64,000 bases of DNA from Sphaerosporella brunnea (GCA_008704415.1 VXIS01000184.1:29534-93533); one strand, 5' to 3'; shown: positions 1-11,041, counted from the stretch's first letter. The notes: generated by a model not told the origin, from the sequence alone. Translations and numbers: made by a program.

Positions 1-103
1 TCCATGGGCGGCAGCAGTGCCAAGGACCCCCATGGGCGCCCTAGTATGTCACCCCGTAAACACGCCTCACCGCGCACTGTGTTTGGCAGCCGCGATACCA
101 ATC

Positions 104-751
104 CAGTGATGCAAACGAGCCGGTTCGAGAGGAGCCCAAGGGGTGGCTCGAGCAGGATCGTCAGTTTTACTGGCACGGATCGCGCGGCTCGAGCCAAAGC
201 TCGAGCTGGTGGAGAGAAATCATATTTTGAGGCGGGAGCACGCGGGCAGGCGGCAGTTCATGGCCATGTAGATTTTCTACTAGGTAGTTATCCCAGGATA
301 GATCAGTCCGATACGTCTGACAGGCTCGAAGAGGAGTTGAGCGCTGCCTCGCCGTCTAAATCTACCCCCTCCGGCATATCATGGTCACTCTTGGTGGTTG
401 CCCCCCTGACCCCCGCCTTTGGTAGAGCCTCCGGATCTTCGTACTCCCATTTTTCCCATGTGTTTACTTCCATTTGCTTGAGCCAATGCTTGAGCAAAAA
501 CAGAGCGCTGCTCAACTCCTCTAGAAGCCGGTTGCGTTCCTTTGTGATAATACGGTGCGGCTAGCGGTCGGGGGAAGGGTGGCGGGTATACTTGAGGGCG
601 CTGCGGCCACCGGCGAAACCTCGTTCCTTCTAGAAAGCTCGAGAGAAGTCCTGCTGAGCTCGAGCCCAAACATTTTATGCTCGAGCTGCTCGAGCACAAA
701 CAGATGTACCTTCGAGCCAGCTCTAGCTGGCTCGGCTGGTTTGCATCACTA
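104..751. mobile_element. hAT-like element with CTCGAG-rich ends
   Basis: The ends are inverted copies, CAGTGATGCAAACGAGCC on the left and TAGTGATGCAAACCAGCC read inward from the right. They are flanked by near-identical 8-bp direct repeats, taccaatc (96-103) and ttccaatc (752-759), which is the hAT signature. About ten CTCGAG or CTCGAGC words cluster just inside both ends, as expected of subterminal transposase-binding repeats. No full transposase is present; one minus-strand frame is open inside it. Confidence 0.7.
303..551 (-). pseudogene. C-terminal coding remnant inside the hAT-like element
   Basis: A minus-strand frame open after a TAG near 561 reads RIITKERNRLLEELSSALFL at its start, continues through a Trp/Glu-rich stretch, and ends in an acidic, serine-rich tail closing SLSDVSD. 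The basic-to-acidic layout and helical N-terminal part look like the C-terminus of a real protein rather than a chance frame. I do not recognise the family. It could be the last exon of the element's lost transposase or a captured host fragment. There is no convincing start codon. Confidence 0.3.
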
Positions 752-759
752 TTCCAATC

Positions 760-1500
760 GCCATATGACCCGTTATCAGCAGTCTGCTCTTAGGGCAATA
801 TGTACAACCTCCTTACTTGATTCAATCACCTCCGGCGCCATACAATAAGACGTTGAAATCATTCAAGTGAGATGGTCTTCTTAAAACAGCAGTGCAATTG
901 GTCACGCAAGATCAGCAAAGCTCATGGTTTTCTTTACAACATGAATTTTGCTTATCAGCCACGAAAGGTTAGCCAATTGTAACGGGGAGGGTCGGGAACA
1001 GGATGGAGGGGCCCAAGGTACTCGCGTACAGATGGGTGACGGACGGAGACAAGAATGAGAGCCGAGACGAGATCAGGATGCGGGACGAGAGGTGCGACGC
1101 ACGAAGTCTTCAAATTGGAACAGAGCTATTCCGATTGACATACGAGGTTCAGTGAGGAGGAAAGGCAACAACAAAGCGGAGACGGAGTCCCATATATATA
1201 TGTACATATAGACCACGCGACAATAGCCTGGGTGGAACCGTTGCGATACCGATCCTCCTCTCCCGAAAACCCGATATCCCATATCCCATTATCCCGTATC
1301 CCGAAGCCCCGACCCACGCGGTGATACGCATCGCGAAAGCGGTCGATAGCTTCCAGACCGTTGACCAGCTCGGCTGGCTCCCATTTCGGTTGATCGTAGC
1401 CGGTCCACATAACAAAAGATTGGAGCTTAGGCCATTGTCCGTGAAGTCGGGAGTCCAGTGTCCGATCGACGAACCACTCCTGCTCGCACTAAACCTCTAC
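760..1500. other. No supported gene
   Basis: Non-coding by inspection. The only structure noticed is a short TA-rich patch (about 1190-1210, tatatatatgtacatata) and simple ccc(g/a)tatcccg repetition near 1265-1310. Confidence 0.5.
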
Positions 1501-1514
1501 CGGAGGTGGCAGAT

Positions 1515-2290
1515 CCCTTCGTTGATCACTCGGACCGGGCTGAGATGGACGGGTTTGATCACTTGGTGGACGGGGCTGCGATGGACGCAGTTGATCACTC
1601 GGACCGGTCAAAGGGTTGATCACTCGGACGGGGCTGCGATGGACGCGGCCGATCACTGGGTCGACGGGGCCGATCACTTGGTGGACGCCAGCGATCACTC
1701 GATGGACGGGCTGCGATGGACGTAGTTGATCAGGCGGACGGGGCGGCGATGGACGGGGCGGATCACGCGGTCGACGGGGCTGCCATGGACGGGGTTGATC
1801 ACGCGGACGGGTCAAAGGGTTGATCACCCGGACGGGGCTGCGATGGACGGGTCTCATCACTCGGTGGACGGGGCTGCAATAGACGGAGTTGTTCACTCGG
1901 TGGACGGGGCGGCCATGGACGGCGTTGATCACTCGGCGGACGGGTCTGATCACTCGGTGGACGGGGCGGCCATGGACGGGTTTGATCACTCGGTGGACGG
2001 GGCTGATCAATCGGTGGACGGGGCTGCGATGGACGGCGTTGATCACTCGGTGGACGAGGCTGCGATGGACGGGGTTGATCACGTGGACGGGTCAAACAGT
2101 TGATCACTCGGACGGGGCTGAGATAGGGGACGTTGATCACTCGAATGGGGCTGGAACGGGTTTGAGTACTTGGGCGGGCTTGTTCATTCAGTTGATCACT
2201 CGGGCAGTGCTTGGGCAGCCTTGTGACAGCGTACGAACACCCGGACGGCGCTGGGACGGGGGTCTGACTCGGGACGGAGTTCCGTACAAG
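1515..2290. repeat. GC-rich 36-bp minisatellite, array 1
   Basis: About twenty diverged tandem units. Each carries TTGATCACTCGGTGGACGGG followed by GCTGCGATGGACGGG. The full unit is 36 bp, so all plus frames stay open for long stretches; one reads as a 12-residue repeat of the type DHSVDGAAMDGV. Some units are shortened to GATCACTCGGACGGG or contain GGTCAAAGGGTTGATCAC. The open frames are a consequence of the unit length and are not accepted as genes. The same unit recurs at about 9.55-10.16 kb. Confidence 0.9.
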
Positions 2291-2305
2291 AAAACTGTGA
2301 GATGA

Positions 2306-3509
2306 CGTGCGGTCTGCGCTGAGGAGAGGATTCCGGACGTGGTCCTCGGACCTGATTGAAAGGGCCTCGAGGTTCGTCCACATCCTCCCGCTCTTCCTGC
2401 GCCGATCCGCCACAATCTCTTTCCCGGCACCTGGACCCTTCCTTCCTACAAGCGCAGACCCTTCCAAAAAAAAACCTTTCCATCCAGCCCCGATCCTTCC
2501 ATTCCGTCAACCGCCCAAATTCTCCTGCGCCGTCGACCGCGGGGGGCCAGCCCCTCCGTCCGCACTAGCCCGCAGTCAAGCTGTACCATTTAGGGTGAAC
2601 TGCTACAGTAAGGGCACCCATCATTCTCGAGCTCCACGGTTGCAGCTGAAACAATGAGGCAGGACCTTCAGAGAAGCCTCAATTGCATTGTCAGAAAGAG
2701 AAGTTACACACAAAGCGCCAGGCAATGGCGGGGATACTGCGCTGCACCAGGCGGGTGAATGGCTATTTGTACCTTCATGTGGACAGTTGCAAGCAGCGCA
2801 CACAGTCAGGGTGACCCAATCCCGTAGTGGCTTTACTAGGTTCTCAAAAGTCTTTGAAAGCTGGCATGCTTTGTCTGCCCGCATTCAACTCTTGAAAGAG
2901 CCTTTACAGCCAGCTTGCCCTTGGAGTTTGCCCATAAACACATAACGCCACTGTACAAACACTCATTGTGGCCTGTGGCTGTTCGGGCGTCTGATCATAT
3001 TTCACAACACTTAGAGTGTCATCTTCTGGCCACAAACGGACGACAACAATGTCGAATTATGATATCACGTCTTTGGTCCGTCGATCCTCTCGTATTCAAT
3101 CGTGAATGCGGTAAATCCTTACCTCTTGGCCAGTGCAGGCGAAGAGGTCGTCACGTTCATTGCCGACTGCGAATAGCTTAGGCGGCTTACGACAACCATG
3201 AGCGTTTTGCTGCACTCAAGAACGCAGGCATGTTACTTGTAAACACTGCCGCGACTAGCCCTTGAATGCTCAGCTTCGAAGACACAACCACAGGCAGTAA
3301 CCTCTCACCATGACCACAGAGAGTGCGCCACGCCACAGAGAGGCTGTGGTGGCATGACTAGGTAGTGGATGCCCAGTTGGGCTCTATAGCCAAGTTAACC
3401 GCGTGTCCAGGTACTATATAGTGTGAACAGAAGCAAAAAGCAGAATCTGGCGATCTATCCGCCTCGTATAGAGCGACGCAAAGTGCCCGGTAGGCATACA
3501 GCTCGCCCA
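2306..3509. other. No supported gene
   Basis: Nothing with coding character was recognised between the minisatellite and the Copia-type LTR. An A-run sits at about 2467-2475. The last five bases (gccca, 3505-3509) are the left target duplication of the element that follows. Confidence 0.5.
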
Positions 3510-3679
3510 TGTTGAGACATAGAGTACGACTCTCTGGTGGATCCGAGTATGAACTAGTGATATACTAGTGCTCGTTTCTGCCTCTTACGGGAGCAGCAAC
3601 TCGCACTTAGCTCAGTACCTTCAATATATCTCTTCTACCTACGTTCTTAGTGTCCACTGCGTGAAACGTATTGTCAACA
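3510..3679 (+). repeat. 5' LTR of the Copia-type element
   Basis: Starts TGTTGA and ends TCAACA, a 6-bp inverted terminal match. It contains aatatatctc (about 3622-3631), a TATA-like stretch in the likely promoter position. Same length as the 3' LTR. Confidence 0.93.
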
Positions 3680-3690
3680 GGTTATGAGCC
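3680..3690 (+). promoter_or_regulatory. Primer-binding site, initiator tRNA-Met anticodon arm
   Basis: GGTTATGAGCC begins within one base of the 5' LTR end. It is the reverse complement of GGCTCATAACC, the anticodon stem-loop sequence (anticodon CAT) of initiator tRNA-Met as known from yeast. Priming by an internal or half initiator tRNA-Met is established for some Copia elements. The match is seen directly; use of that tRNA is inferred. Confidence 0.8.
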
Positions 3691-3784
3691 TGGCGCTACG
3701 ACTTCGATAAGAACCGACAACAACCACGAGAAGTGATATCGTCGAAGGTCGATATACGTGCTGCTACGACGAGACAGAGCAGCG

Positions 3785-4265
3785 GGAAAAGCCTGAGTTG
3801 TGGGCTCAAGACAACTGAAGCTTGGAGAGCCGCTTGCGAAGAGAAATAAGCGACTATAGCTTACCAATTGCCTGAAGTTGTAGGCGAGATAAACGACAAC
3901 TGAAGCTTAGAAAGCCGTCCGTGGGAAGAAGACCACTATAGATTACACCGATTGCCCGAAGTTGTGGGCGCAAAACGACAACTGAAGCTTGAGGAGCCGT
4001 CCGTAAGAAGACGGCCATAGCTTTCCCCGATTGCTCCAAGTTGTGGGCGCAAAACAACAACTGAAGCTTGACGAGAAGACGACTATAGCTTACCAATTGC
4101 CTGAAGTTGTAGGCGAGATAAACGACAACTGAAGCTTAGGAAGCCGTCCGTGAGAAGAAGACGACTATAGATTACACCGATTTCCCGAAGTTGCGGGCGC
4201 AAAACGACAACTGAAGCTTGACGAGCCGTCCGCAAGAAGATGACTATAGCTTACCCCCATTACCC
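3785..4265 (+). repeat. Tandem ~80-85 bp repeats in the retroelement leader
   Basis: Five to six imperfect units, one shortened to about 64 bp, lie between the primer-binding site and gag. Each contains (C)GAAGTTGTGGGCGCAAAAC, then GACAACTGAAGCTTG, then GCCGTCCG and an AAGAAGAC...CTATAG segment. AGTTGT and ACAACT within each unit can pair, giving a series of short hairpins. This position is where packaging or dimerisation signals sit in LTR elements. Confidence 0.85.
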
Positions 4266-4281
4266 GAAAAGAGAAACAATC

Positions 4282-4826
4282 ATGATGGCGACGCGGCCAA
4301 TTCACCTGCCCCAAGGCGATAACTATCCAGGATGGACAAAGGCGATGAAACGCCATCTGGCAGGCTATACGGCTTGATATCCGGTCACAGAAAACAGCCG
4401 AAACCGCCGGTGATCCCCCAAGGCTCGACAGTCATTCCAACGGACGACAATGAGCCACCGTGTAATGATTCGACATACCTCGGCTACTAGTATCGATACA
4501 CCGCAGAACTTAATCGCTTTCGAGGGGATCAGGAGAGGGTGAGAGCGTTGATACTCTCCGGCCTCCATTGCTCCATCTTAGCGAAATACGAAGACGACGA
4601 CAGCTTGGCTAACCCGAAGGATCTATGGGATGCGGCGATGTATGCGAAAGGTGATACAGAAAAGGCTTCGCAAGGCGAACGGACTAAAGGAAGGGGTCCG
4701 ACCTGCTGGAATTGTGGCAAAACAGGCCATATCAGACGCTTCTGCGACAAGAAACGCGACACTGAGCCGAGCCGGAATGAAGGGATGTCCGAGCCAAAGC
4801 GGTGGGAGGCATCTATCATCTGCTGA
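4282..4826 (+). pseudogene. Decayed Copia-type gag with CCHC zinc knuckle
   Basis: The first ATG of the frame (4282) gives MMATRPIHLPQGDNYPGW followed by a TKAMKRHL-like stretch. This is the familiar gag N-terminus in which a Leu-rich start is followed by NYxxW. It stops at TGA 4375-4377. The frame resumes further on with RFRGDQERVRALILSGLHC and NPKDLWDA, again typical of Copia gag. It ends with a zinc knuckle CWNCGKTGHIRRFC (CX2CX4HX4C) that would bind element RNA as nucleocapsid. The pieces are in different frames with stops between, so no full gag can be made. Compared with an active gag the middle is shortened. Confidence 0.8.
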
Positions 4827-4947
4827 TGGCATCCGAATATAAACCGCTGCCGGACACGATGAAAGCGAACAAAATCATGAGGATCAACACCGGTTACGTG
4901 TTAGACTAGTTTTCCTGGATCGCGATGATGTCCTGACAGAAAAGCTG

Positions 4948-5907
4948 ATGACGATGGTTCACAATGCCTACGACGATCTCTGCGAACTTGGTGAAGGAAA
5001 GTGCTGGCCTGCTGACGTCCGATATGCGAAACATGAGCAGTTTGCCGTAACTCCGGTTGTAGCTGCTTTCACCACAGCAATGGCCAGGCAACGTGCTGAA
5101 TTCGCCGAGCAGAGAGCAGCTGTCGCTAGACAGAGAGCCGATTTCGCCGAAAAGGGATCCGGACGCAAAACACAGCGAAAGGAGAGGCAAGACGTCTTCG
5201 AGGGACAACAGCAGAAGCGACCTTCTTACGTCGAAGGGGGTAGATAGATGGGACTATCTTCGCCGATAAGAATGCTCGCTTTACCGGAGAAAGGGAAGCG
5301 CAGAAAAGCTGCTTTCGCCGCCAAACGAGACGCTTTCGCTGAAGGAAAAGGACAGGAGATGGCTTCTTCCGATGAAAAGAGAAACCATACTGGATGCGGG
5401 GACGTGAGCGACGTTTTCGAAGATACTGAAGATGAAGGAAAGATGGGATCCGATGCATTAAACGACAGCATCACCGCACAGCATGAGCAATTCAGAAATG
5501 ATCGGCACCCGTCTCTTACAGGCGATTTCAGCAAAAACGACTGCGAATCAAGCGACTACAAGATACCGTGGCATAACGGAATGGAGTGCACCACTACCGA
5601 CGACGGAGATAGTGGTTTCGATGACAAAAGTCTAGCCTTGGATGGAGAACATAGTGTGGATATCAGAGACGCTGGCCAACTTGGTAACAGTCAATGCTCA
5701 GACAGGGAGAGTGACGATACCTGCCGATATGACACTAAATCAAATGCCGATCAAGTGCGTTCGGGCAGCCACATGCAGCGCGGAGATATGGAGCACACTA
5801 CCGCTGAGGATCTAGTTGGAGGTACGACAATCGGTTGGAGCTATCTACGAAGGACTCCAGCAACTCGACAAGGCATCGGGCAGCTTGAATATGGGGATCT
5901 ATTATGA
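4948..5907 (+). pseudogene. Post-gag frame of unknown function, one in-frame stop
   Basis: One continuous frame from ATG 4948 to 5907 is interrupted only by TAG at 5245-5247. The first part is Ala/Arg/Gln/Glu-rich with a repeated QRAEFAEQRAAVARQR pattern, so probably a helical or coiled segment; FAAKRDAFAEGKG echoes it after the stop. The rest is acidic and polar with many Asp, Ser and His. No protease, integrase or polymerase motif is visible. It may be an element-specific accessory protein or sequence captured from a host gene that replaced pol. It lies between gag and the purine tract, so it moves with the element. Confidence 0.4.
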
Positions 5908-6017
5908 TTGATTTGGGAAGCCGTTAGGATCCATCAAGCACGCTGCGATCGTGAAAGCGATGCGCATAACAGCTCCAAGGGCATATGAGGAATTCGGGGA
6001 TATGCAGTTCATGCTCG

Positions 6018-6028
6018 GATAGGGGGAG
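6018..6028 (+). promoter_or_regulatory. Polypurine tract of the Copia-type element
   Basis: GGATAGGGGGAG ends directly before the 3' LTR (first base 6029). This is the standard site for plus-strand priming in LTR elements. Confidence 0.85.
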
Positions 6029-6198
6029 TGTTGAGACATAGAATATGGCTCTCTGGTGGATCCGAGTATGAACTAGTGATATGCTAGTGCTCGTTTCTGC
6101 CTCTTAAGGGAGCAGCAACTCGCACTTAGCTCGGTACCTTCAATATATCTCTTCTATCTACGTTCTAAGTGTCCGCTGCGTGAAACCTATCGTCAACA
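6029..6198 (+). repeat. 3' LTR of the Copia-type element
   Basis: Same length and ends as the 5' LTR, with about 11 substitutions by eye. Followed by gccca, the right copy of the target duplication. Confidence 0.93.
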
Positions 6199-6203
6199 GC
6201 CCA

Positions 6204-9200
6204 CCGGCAGCGGCACTTGTCGCTGTGAAGGTGATCGTTGGAACGACATCTTTGTAGCAAGTCCGCAAAGCCATGGCAACTGCACCATGGAATTAGTAGT
6301 GAAAGCGGGGCTTCGCAAGATGTGTTATATGCACTCTGCAGAAAACCTCTACGGCGCAGGAACGTTCGCAACTCCACGTTCTGACAAAACAAAGAAGGAA
6401 CCGATGACTAGGCCGAGCAATCTCTCGCTTCTGCCGCGGACTCCTTTCTGACGACAACTTCAAAATGGCCGCGATGGGGTAAACAACGGCGCCTCAGGCA
6501 ATTAAGTTGACAATTGGTATGGTGTTTTCAATCAAGCTTGAGGACTGGGTTGCAGTGTTCGCTCACCCAGTTGGACAGACGTCTACGCGAGGGCGAAGCT
6601 CCAGGGCTGTGAAAGATCCGGCCAGTCCGGCTTTGAGCGCGGCCTGAACCGGACTCATTGAAACGGGGTTTTGAAATCACGGCCCGGTTGGACCAGGCTT
6701 TTTGGATCGAGACCCAGGCGCCTACGGGCAACCCGAGCAATTTGGAAAGGCACTCGGCGTTCACGGGGCCTATGGATCATTATTCGATTCGGGCTCCAGA
6801 GATGTATCCGTTGAGTCGAGACGCAAGGCGTTCCTTACAGATGTTTTGGAGGTCGTTATGATTGTGACGATGGAATTCTGTTCGCCTTGCATGACTGACG
6901 CGGACGGTGCGCCACAGGGGCAATTGATGCCGGGCTGGGTGTTCAAACTGCGGCCAGGGGGACAAACACGGTGCCGAATTCAAGATTCGACTCGCGAAAG
7001 CCGGTGGCTCTGCGGTGCGCCATCCTGCAAAAAGTGCGGGAAATTCACATCGTATGTGATTCCCGAGATCATCAGGAACTAAGGTTCCTCGTTACCGATG
7101 CTACCCGCAGAGCAAGACCGATCATGGCCAGATATGTTTGCGTCCCCAGTCCCAAGGGAGTACAGCCAGAAGCGGAGTAGTGCGGTTATAGCAACATGAT
7201 GAGGCTCAGAAATTCTTCACCAGTGAGCACTCGCTGTTTCAAAGCTAACCCGGCCTCAAGGCCTATCAATCCGGCCTGGCTGGCTCATTGACACAACCAT
7301 AGCTCCCAAAGGTAGTCATTCGGAACACAAATGGCGCCCCCTGATTGTCCATCCACAAGCCAGCTCAAACTGGCAAGCAATGATCACATCCGCAACCGCA
7401 GTCCACAAAGCCGTTCGACGACAGTTGAAGAAACACCACCGAATAGCGCGTCAACGAGGTTCGCCAGGCCGGTTGCAGACGTACTGTAGGTCAGTGGAAC
7501 GAGAAAGATGTAGAATACACTCGCCATGTAGGCCAGCACCGCTAGGGTGGACATGAAGTTAATATGGTTTGACGTCATTTGAATGAATCGACTTACACTG
7601 ACACCATACCCAGCTGCAATGTCTTCCCCGGGACCCATGCCTCCACACGAGGTGTGGCAGTTGCTCAGGCCTAGCATTGAGGTCGTCACGCGACAAGAAA
7701 TTGCATGGGGTTCACGCCCTGGTCAGAGTGGAGATTCCCTAGTCACATGGACGGAGTTGGGCACGCGGTGGGTGCTGGCACGGACTCTTTAGTAGTTGTG
7801 CGGACGGAACTGGGACAGTGTTTCCAGTAGCCCTATCACCTACCGGGACGGGCCATGTCTGTGATTGGCGATTGAAACCATTTGGCCAACTTCAATCCTG
7901 CAGTACACACACTCACAGTAATGAGTTGGTCAATGATATAGTATACTGCCGGCCTCGCGTCGTGTTTGGCCTGGTTGGAAATACAACGCTCGAATGGCAT
8001 GGTTTTCCGAAAATGTCACAGATTAAAGGTAGCACCATTTGACCCATGGTGCCGCCTTGACCATATATCAAATAAACGACATGGCTTGCCGCTGATGGAG
8101 CCTGCTATGCTGTAAACCGTGGGGACAACAGCACGTGGCAGCCAGGGGGAATCAATTTTGACAAACGGCTGTCTCGCGGATATCTACAGAGCCTCTTGAA
8201 CCACAAGCAGAATATATCTTCCGGCAGACGACCCAGTCCCCTGCCAAGCCATGCCCGTATGTTCTCATTCGAAGAGGCTATGGCCTTTTAGTCGGTCTCC
8301 GCTTCGTCTTCGACTTCGTTCCCGATTCCAATTTGGACGTCTCTTCTTAGTGTTCTACCTCTGCTTTGCGATCCCCTTCAGGCGCTGTTTATACCCCAGC
8401 TTCCCCCTCCTCATCTCTTTCAGCGTCCACGTTCCTGGAACTTTGACCTCTCAGTCCACCTCTGCTTCGGCCTATGCTTCGGCGCCACCAAATGTTGTAG
8501 CCATGCGGTAAATGGCAATAGCGCGGTGTGTAAGAGGCCAATATACCCATGAGGCGCGGTGACTAGAGTGCAGTCGCACGGAAAAGTTAAAGAGACAATG
8601 CGGCCCGGGACAGTGAGCAGCGCTTGCGAACTGCTGGTCTCCCCTGGTCAGGAGGGAATGACGGAACTAGTGTCCGGGTCGCGATGCTCAATTGCATAGC
8701 CGCGATCCTACGATACCAGTGCTAAAACAGACCCCAAAGATGTGAGGTTGCGTCCGCATGCACAGCAGCAATGCAGTGATTAACCATGCGCAGCACGAAT
8801 TTTGAGGTTGACGATTCTGATGAGGGAAGATTGTACAACAGCCATCCACAGAGAACCGGAATGACACATCAGAAGCGCACCATAGCGATCGATTTCGGCA
8901 GCGCATCTACCTGGCTTTGACTCGTTATCCATCCCGGCACCTTACCAACCTCTCCTATAATCCGGCTTTACCGTGCCCTTGTCCGGCGATGCCATGCGTT
9001 TTGCCTTTACACGATGAGCGGAAGCCTAGGGTGCGAGGGGCGGCATTATAAAGCCGGGCTGGGTATAGACAGCTGGTCGCCCGTGGAGGGCATCGTCTTC
9101 GGAATCGCATTGTCCTTCCACTTCAACCTTGAGTTCTGCAGCGGCTTGTACTACTGCTTCTGTCTCTATTTCAATTTGCGCCTGTGCTTCTGCCTCTACT

Positions 9201-9545
9201 TGAGCTTCATCGCGCCGCAATCATCGTGACATTACTTTCAGCAGCGGAAACTGGCGGGCGTGGGTTTCCGACCACCCAGGCACCTGCTCTACTCCCGCCT
9301 CCGGCAGTGTTTCCCCGACTCCTCGTCCGGTGATGCCGCGACCTTCGCCTAACCATCGTGCTGCTTGTGCGGCCCCGGCTGCACCGCCTACGCCGAGACA
9401 ATCACTCCGTACGAGGGCCGGGGGCAATGTGTAATGATAAGGTGAGAATAACATGTCCATGGTGAGCCGTACACGTTTATAATGTGGAGGAACAAACTAC
9501 CCACGTAGGGTAAGTGGCTCGGGTTAACCTTGGTGGAAACTGAGG
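6204..9545. other. No firmly supported gene
   Basis: Two short simple-sequence stretches (about 8290-8480 and 9110-9215) read on the minus strand as Glu/Ala/Gln-rich low complexity. A minus frame at 7384-7689 contains a hydrophobic segment, FMSTLAVLAYMASVFYIFLV then PLTYSTSATG, that could be a membrane-helix remnant, but it has no recognisable partner sequence. Weak minisatellite-like words (catggacggagttgg) occur near 7747. Confidence 0.4.
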
Positions 9546-9549
9546 CCGG

Positions 9550-10160
9550 TCAAAGGGTTCATCACTCGGACGGGACGGGGACGGGGTTGATCACTCGTAC
9601 GTGACAGGGACGGGGTTCATCACTCGGTGAACGGAGCTGCGATGGCCGTGGTTGATCACACGGATGGGGCTGGGATGGACGGGGTTTATCACTTGGTGGA
9701 CCTGGCTGCGATGGACGGCGTTGATCATGCGGTAGACGTAGCTGCGATGGACGGGGCAGATCACTCGCACTGGGCGGAGATGGACGGGGTTGATCACGCG
9801 AACGGAGCGGGGACTGAGATGATCACTCGGACGAAGCTGCGATGGACGAGGCCAATCACTCGACCGTGACGGGGACGGGGTTGATCACGCTGACGGGGTG
9901 GCAATGGACGGGGCCGATCACGCAGACGGGGCTTAGATGGACGGGGTTGATCACTCGATGCACGGGACTGCGATGGACGGAGCCAAGCACTCGGACCGGT
10001 CAAAAGGTTCGTCACTCGGCGGACGGGGCTGACACGGACGAGGTTGATCACACGCACAGGGTGGGGACGGGATGGATCACTCGGACGGGGCTGAGATGCA
10101 CAGGATTGACCACTCAGACGGGTCAAATGGTTGATTACTCAGACGGAGCTGCGATATATA
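9550..10160. repeat. GC-rich minisatellite, array 2
   Basis: Same unit as array 1: GGTTGATCACTCGGACGGG and GCTGCGATGGACGGGGTTG, plus the variant GGTCAAAGGGTTCATCACTC. Units are more diverged and often shortened. The last recognisable unit is near 10130-10155. Frames open through it are artefacts of unit length. Confidence 0.88.
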
Positions 10161-10493
10161 TGAACAGCGTTGCCATCCAATTCATCCGTTGTTGCTTTTC
10201 AAGATGTACCCAGAGGTGAGCGCCACCGAGCCGGTGCAATCGCATGATGTCGTGTAGGTAGAAACGTAGAGTTTCCCACCCAGCTCTTGTCCGATTGGCA
10301 GATGCGTGCTACGACACCTGATACACAATCAGCAACGGCTCCCTTTTGACACAGCCATCGACCCCACGTCCGCTGAGTAAGGGAAAAAGGAAGGATTGAA
10401 TTATCGCGTCGGATTGTGACATGCAACAAGGTGGCATGGACTACGCGCGCATATTCCATCGTTGTTAGGATTTCACTACTGTTTCTGGTGCAG

Positions 10494-10652
10494 GCGTGGT
10501 TCCAACGGAGGGAACCGCATGGGAAACCTCCAAATCTTCCTCTACTCGAAGAAACATCAAGGCTTCAGAAAAACCTTTCCGTGACGAGGCACCAACAAGA
10601 GTGGTACTGGAACCCAGGGCGATCAATAGTGCGGCCGGCCGCGAGGTCAAAC
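10494..10652 (+). pseudogene. Host reading frame cut by the Gypsy composite (left part)
   Basis: An open frame follows a likely 3' splice site (ctggtgcag, ending 10493) and runs without stop to 10652, the last base before LTR A. Its end reads LEPRAINSAAGREVK. If 10652 is placed next to 13663 the frame continues in phase into the Lys/Glu-rich frame at 13663-14027. The two may therefore be one gene split by the retroelement. The missing 5-bp target duplication weakens this, and one match in three is expected by chance. Function unknown. Confidence 0.35.
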
Positions 10653-10933
10653 TGTCACGGCTCAAGGTTAAGGGGTAGCTCGGCGCTAGGGTTAGGGAGT
10701 CACATGACGCGCGGTCACGTGACGGGAAAGCATAAATGGCAAGGTTTCATTTGTTGTTGTTTCTTTTCTTCTTTTCTTCTTTACAGAACGTCTTGTATAC
10801 TAGCGAACCTAGTAACCTTGAACCACCTTGTCTTGTCTCGTCTTTTTCTGCCTCTTGTCCTTGTCCTCCTGCCTCCGGTCCTTGCCTCGAAAGCTACGTA
10901 CCTTGGACGTTTCCTCGCGCCTGTCCCGTTACA
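10653..10933 (+). repeat. LTR A of the Gypsy composite
   Basis: TGTCACGG... to ...GTTACA, 281 bp, matching LTRs B and C in reverse complement. It contains ctagggttaggg, a CACATG/CACGTG pair and a TATA-like cataaatgg. One of the two E-box palindromes seen in LTR C has become CACATG, a CpG-type transition. Confidence 0.9.
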
Positions 10934-10998
10934 GTACGTTCTGTCGAACTATCTCCAACCTAGGTAGCTGCTGCTCCTGCTCCCGACCTCAACACACC

Positions 10999-11040
10999 AT
11001 GTCGATATACAAAGCTATCTCCGACGACCTCTGGCCACGC
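10999..11040 (+). pseudogene. Gag A start fragment
   Basis: ATG at 10999 begins MSIYKAISDDLWPR, the same N-terminus as gag B and C with one or two changes. It ends where the sequence jumps into inverted gag B. The junction (about 11039-11042) shares a cc microhomology. Confidence 0.8.
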
Positions 11041-11041
11041 C

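Larger units (their letters stand above)
3510..6198 (+). mobile_element. Non-autonomous Copia-type LTR retrotransposon, complete ends
   Basis: Two 170-bp LTRs (3510-3679 and 6029-6198) begin TGTTGAGACATAG and end GTCAACA. The 5-bp sequence gccca flanks the element on both sides (3505-3509, 6199-6203), a perfect target-site duplication. A primer-binding site follows the 5' LTR and a purine tract precedes the 3' LTR. The 2.35-kb interior has a repeated leader, a broken gag with a CCHC zinc knuckle, and an interrupted frame of unknown function. It has no integrase, reverse transcriptase or RNase H. By eye the LTRs differ at about 11 of 170 positions, mostly transitions, so the insertion is not very recent. 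Confidence 0.93.

Noticed and set aside
1489..2467. Overlapping long frames on both strands read as repeat proteins
   Set aside because: They are produced by the 36-bp tandem unit, which keeps all frames open.
7384..7689. CorA-like or other membrane protein
   Set aside because: One hydrophobic stretch only; no family motif and no flanking exons.
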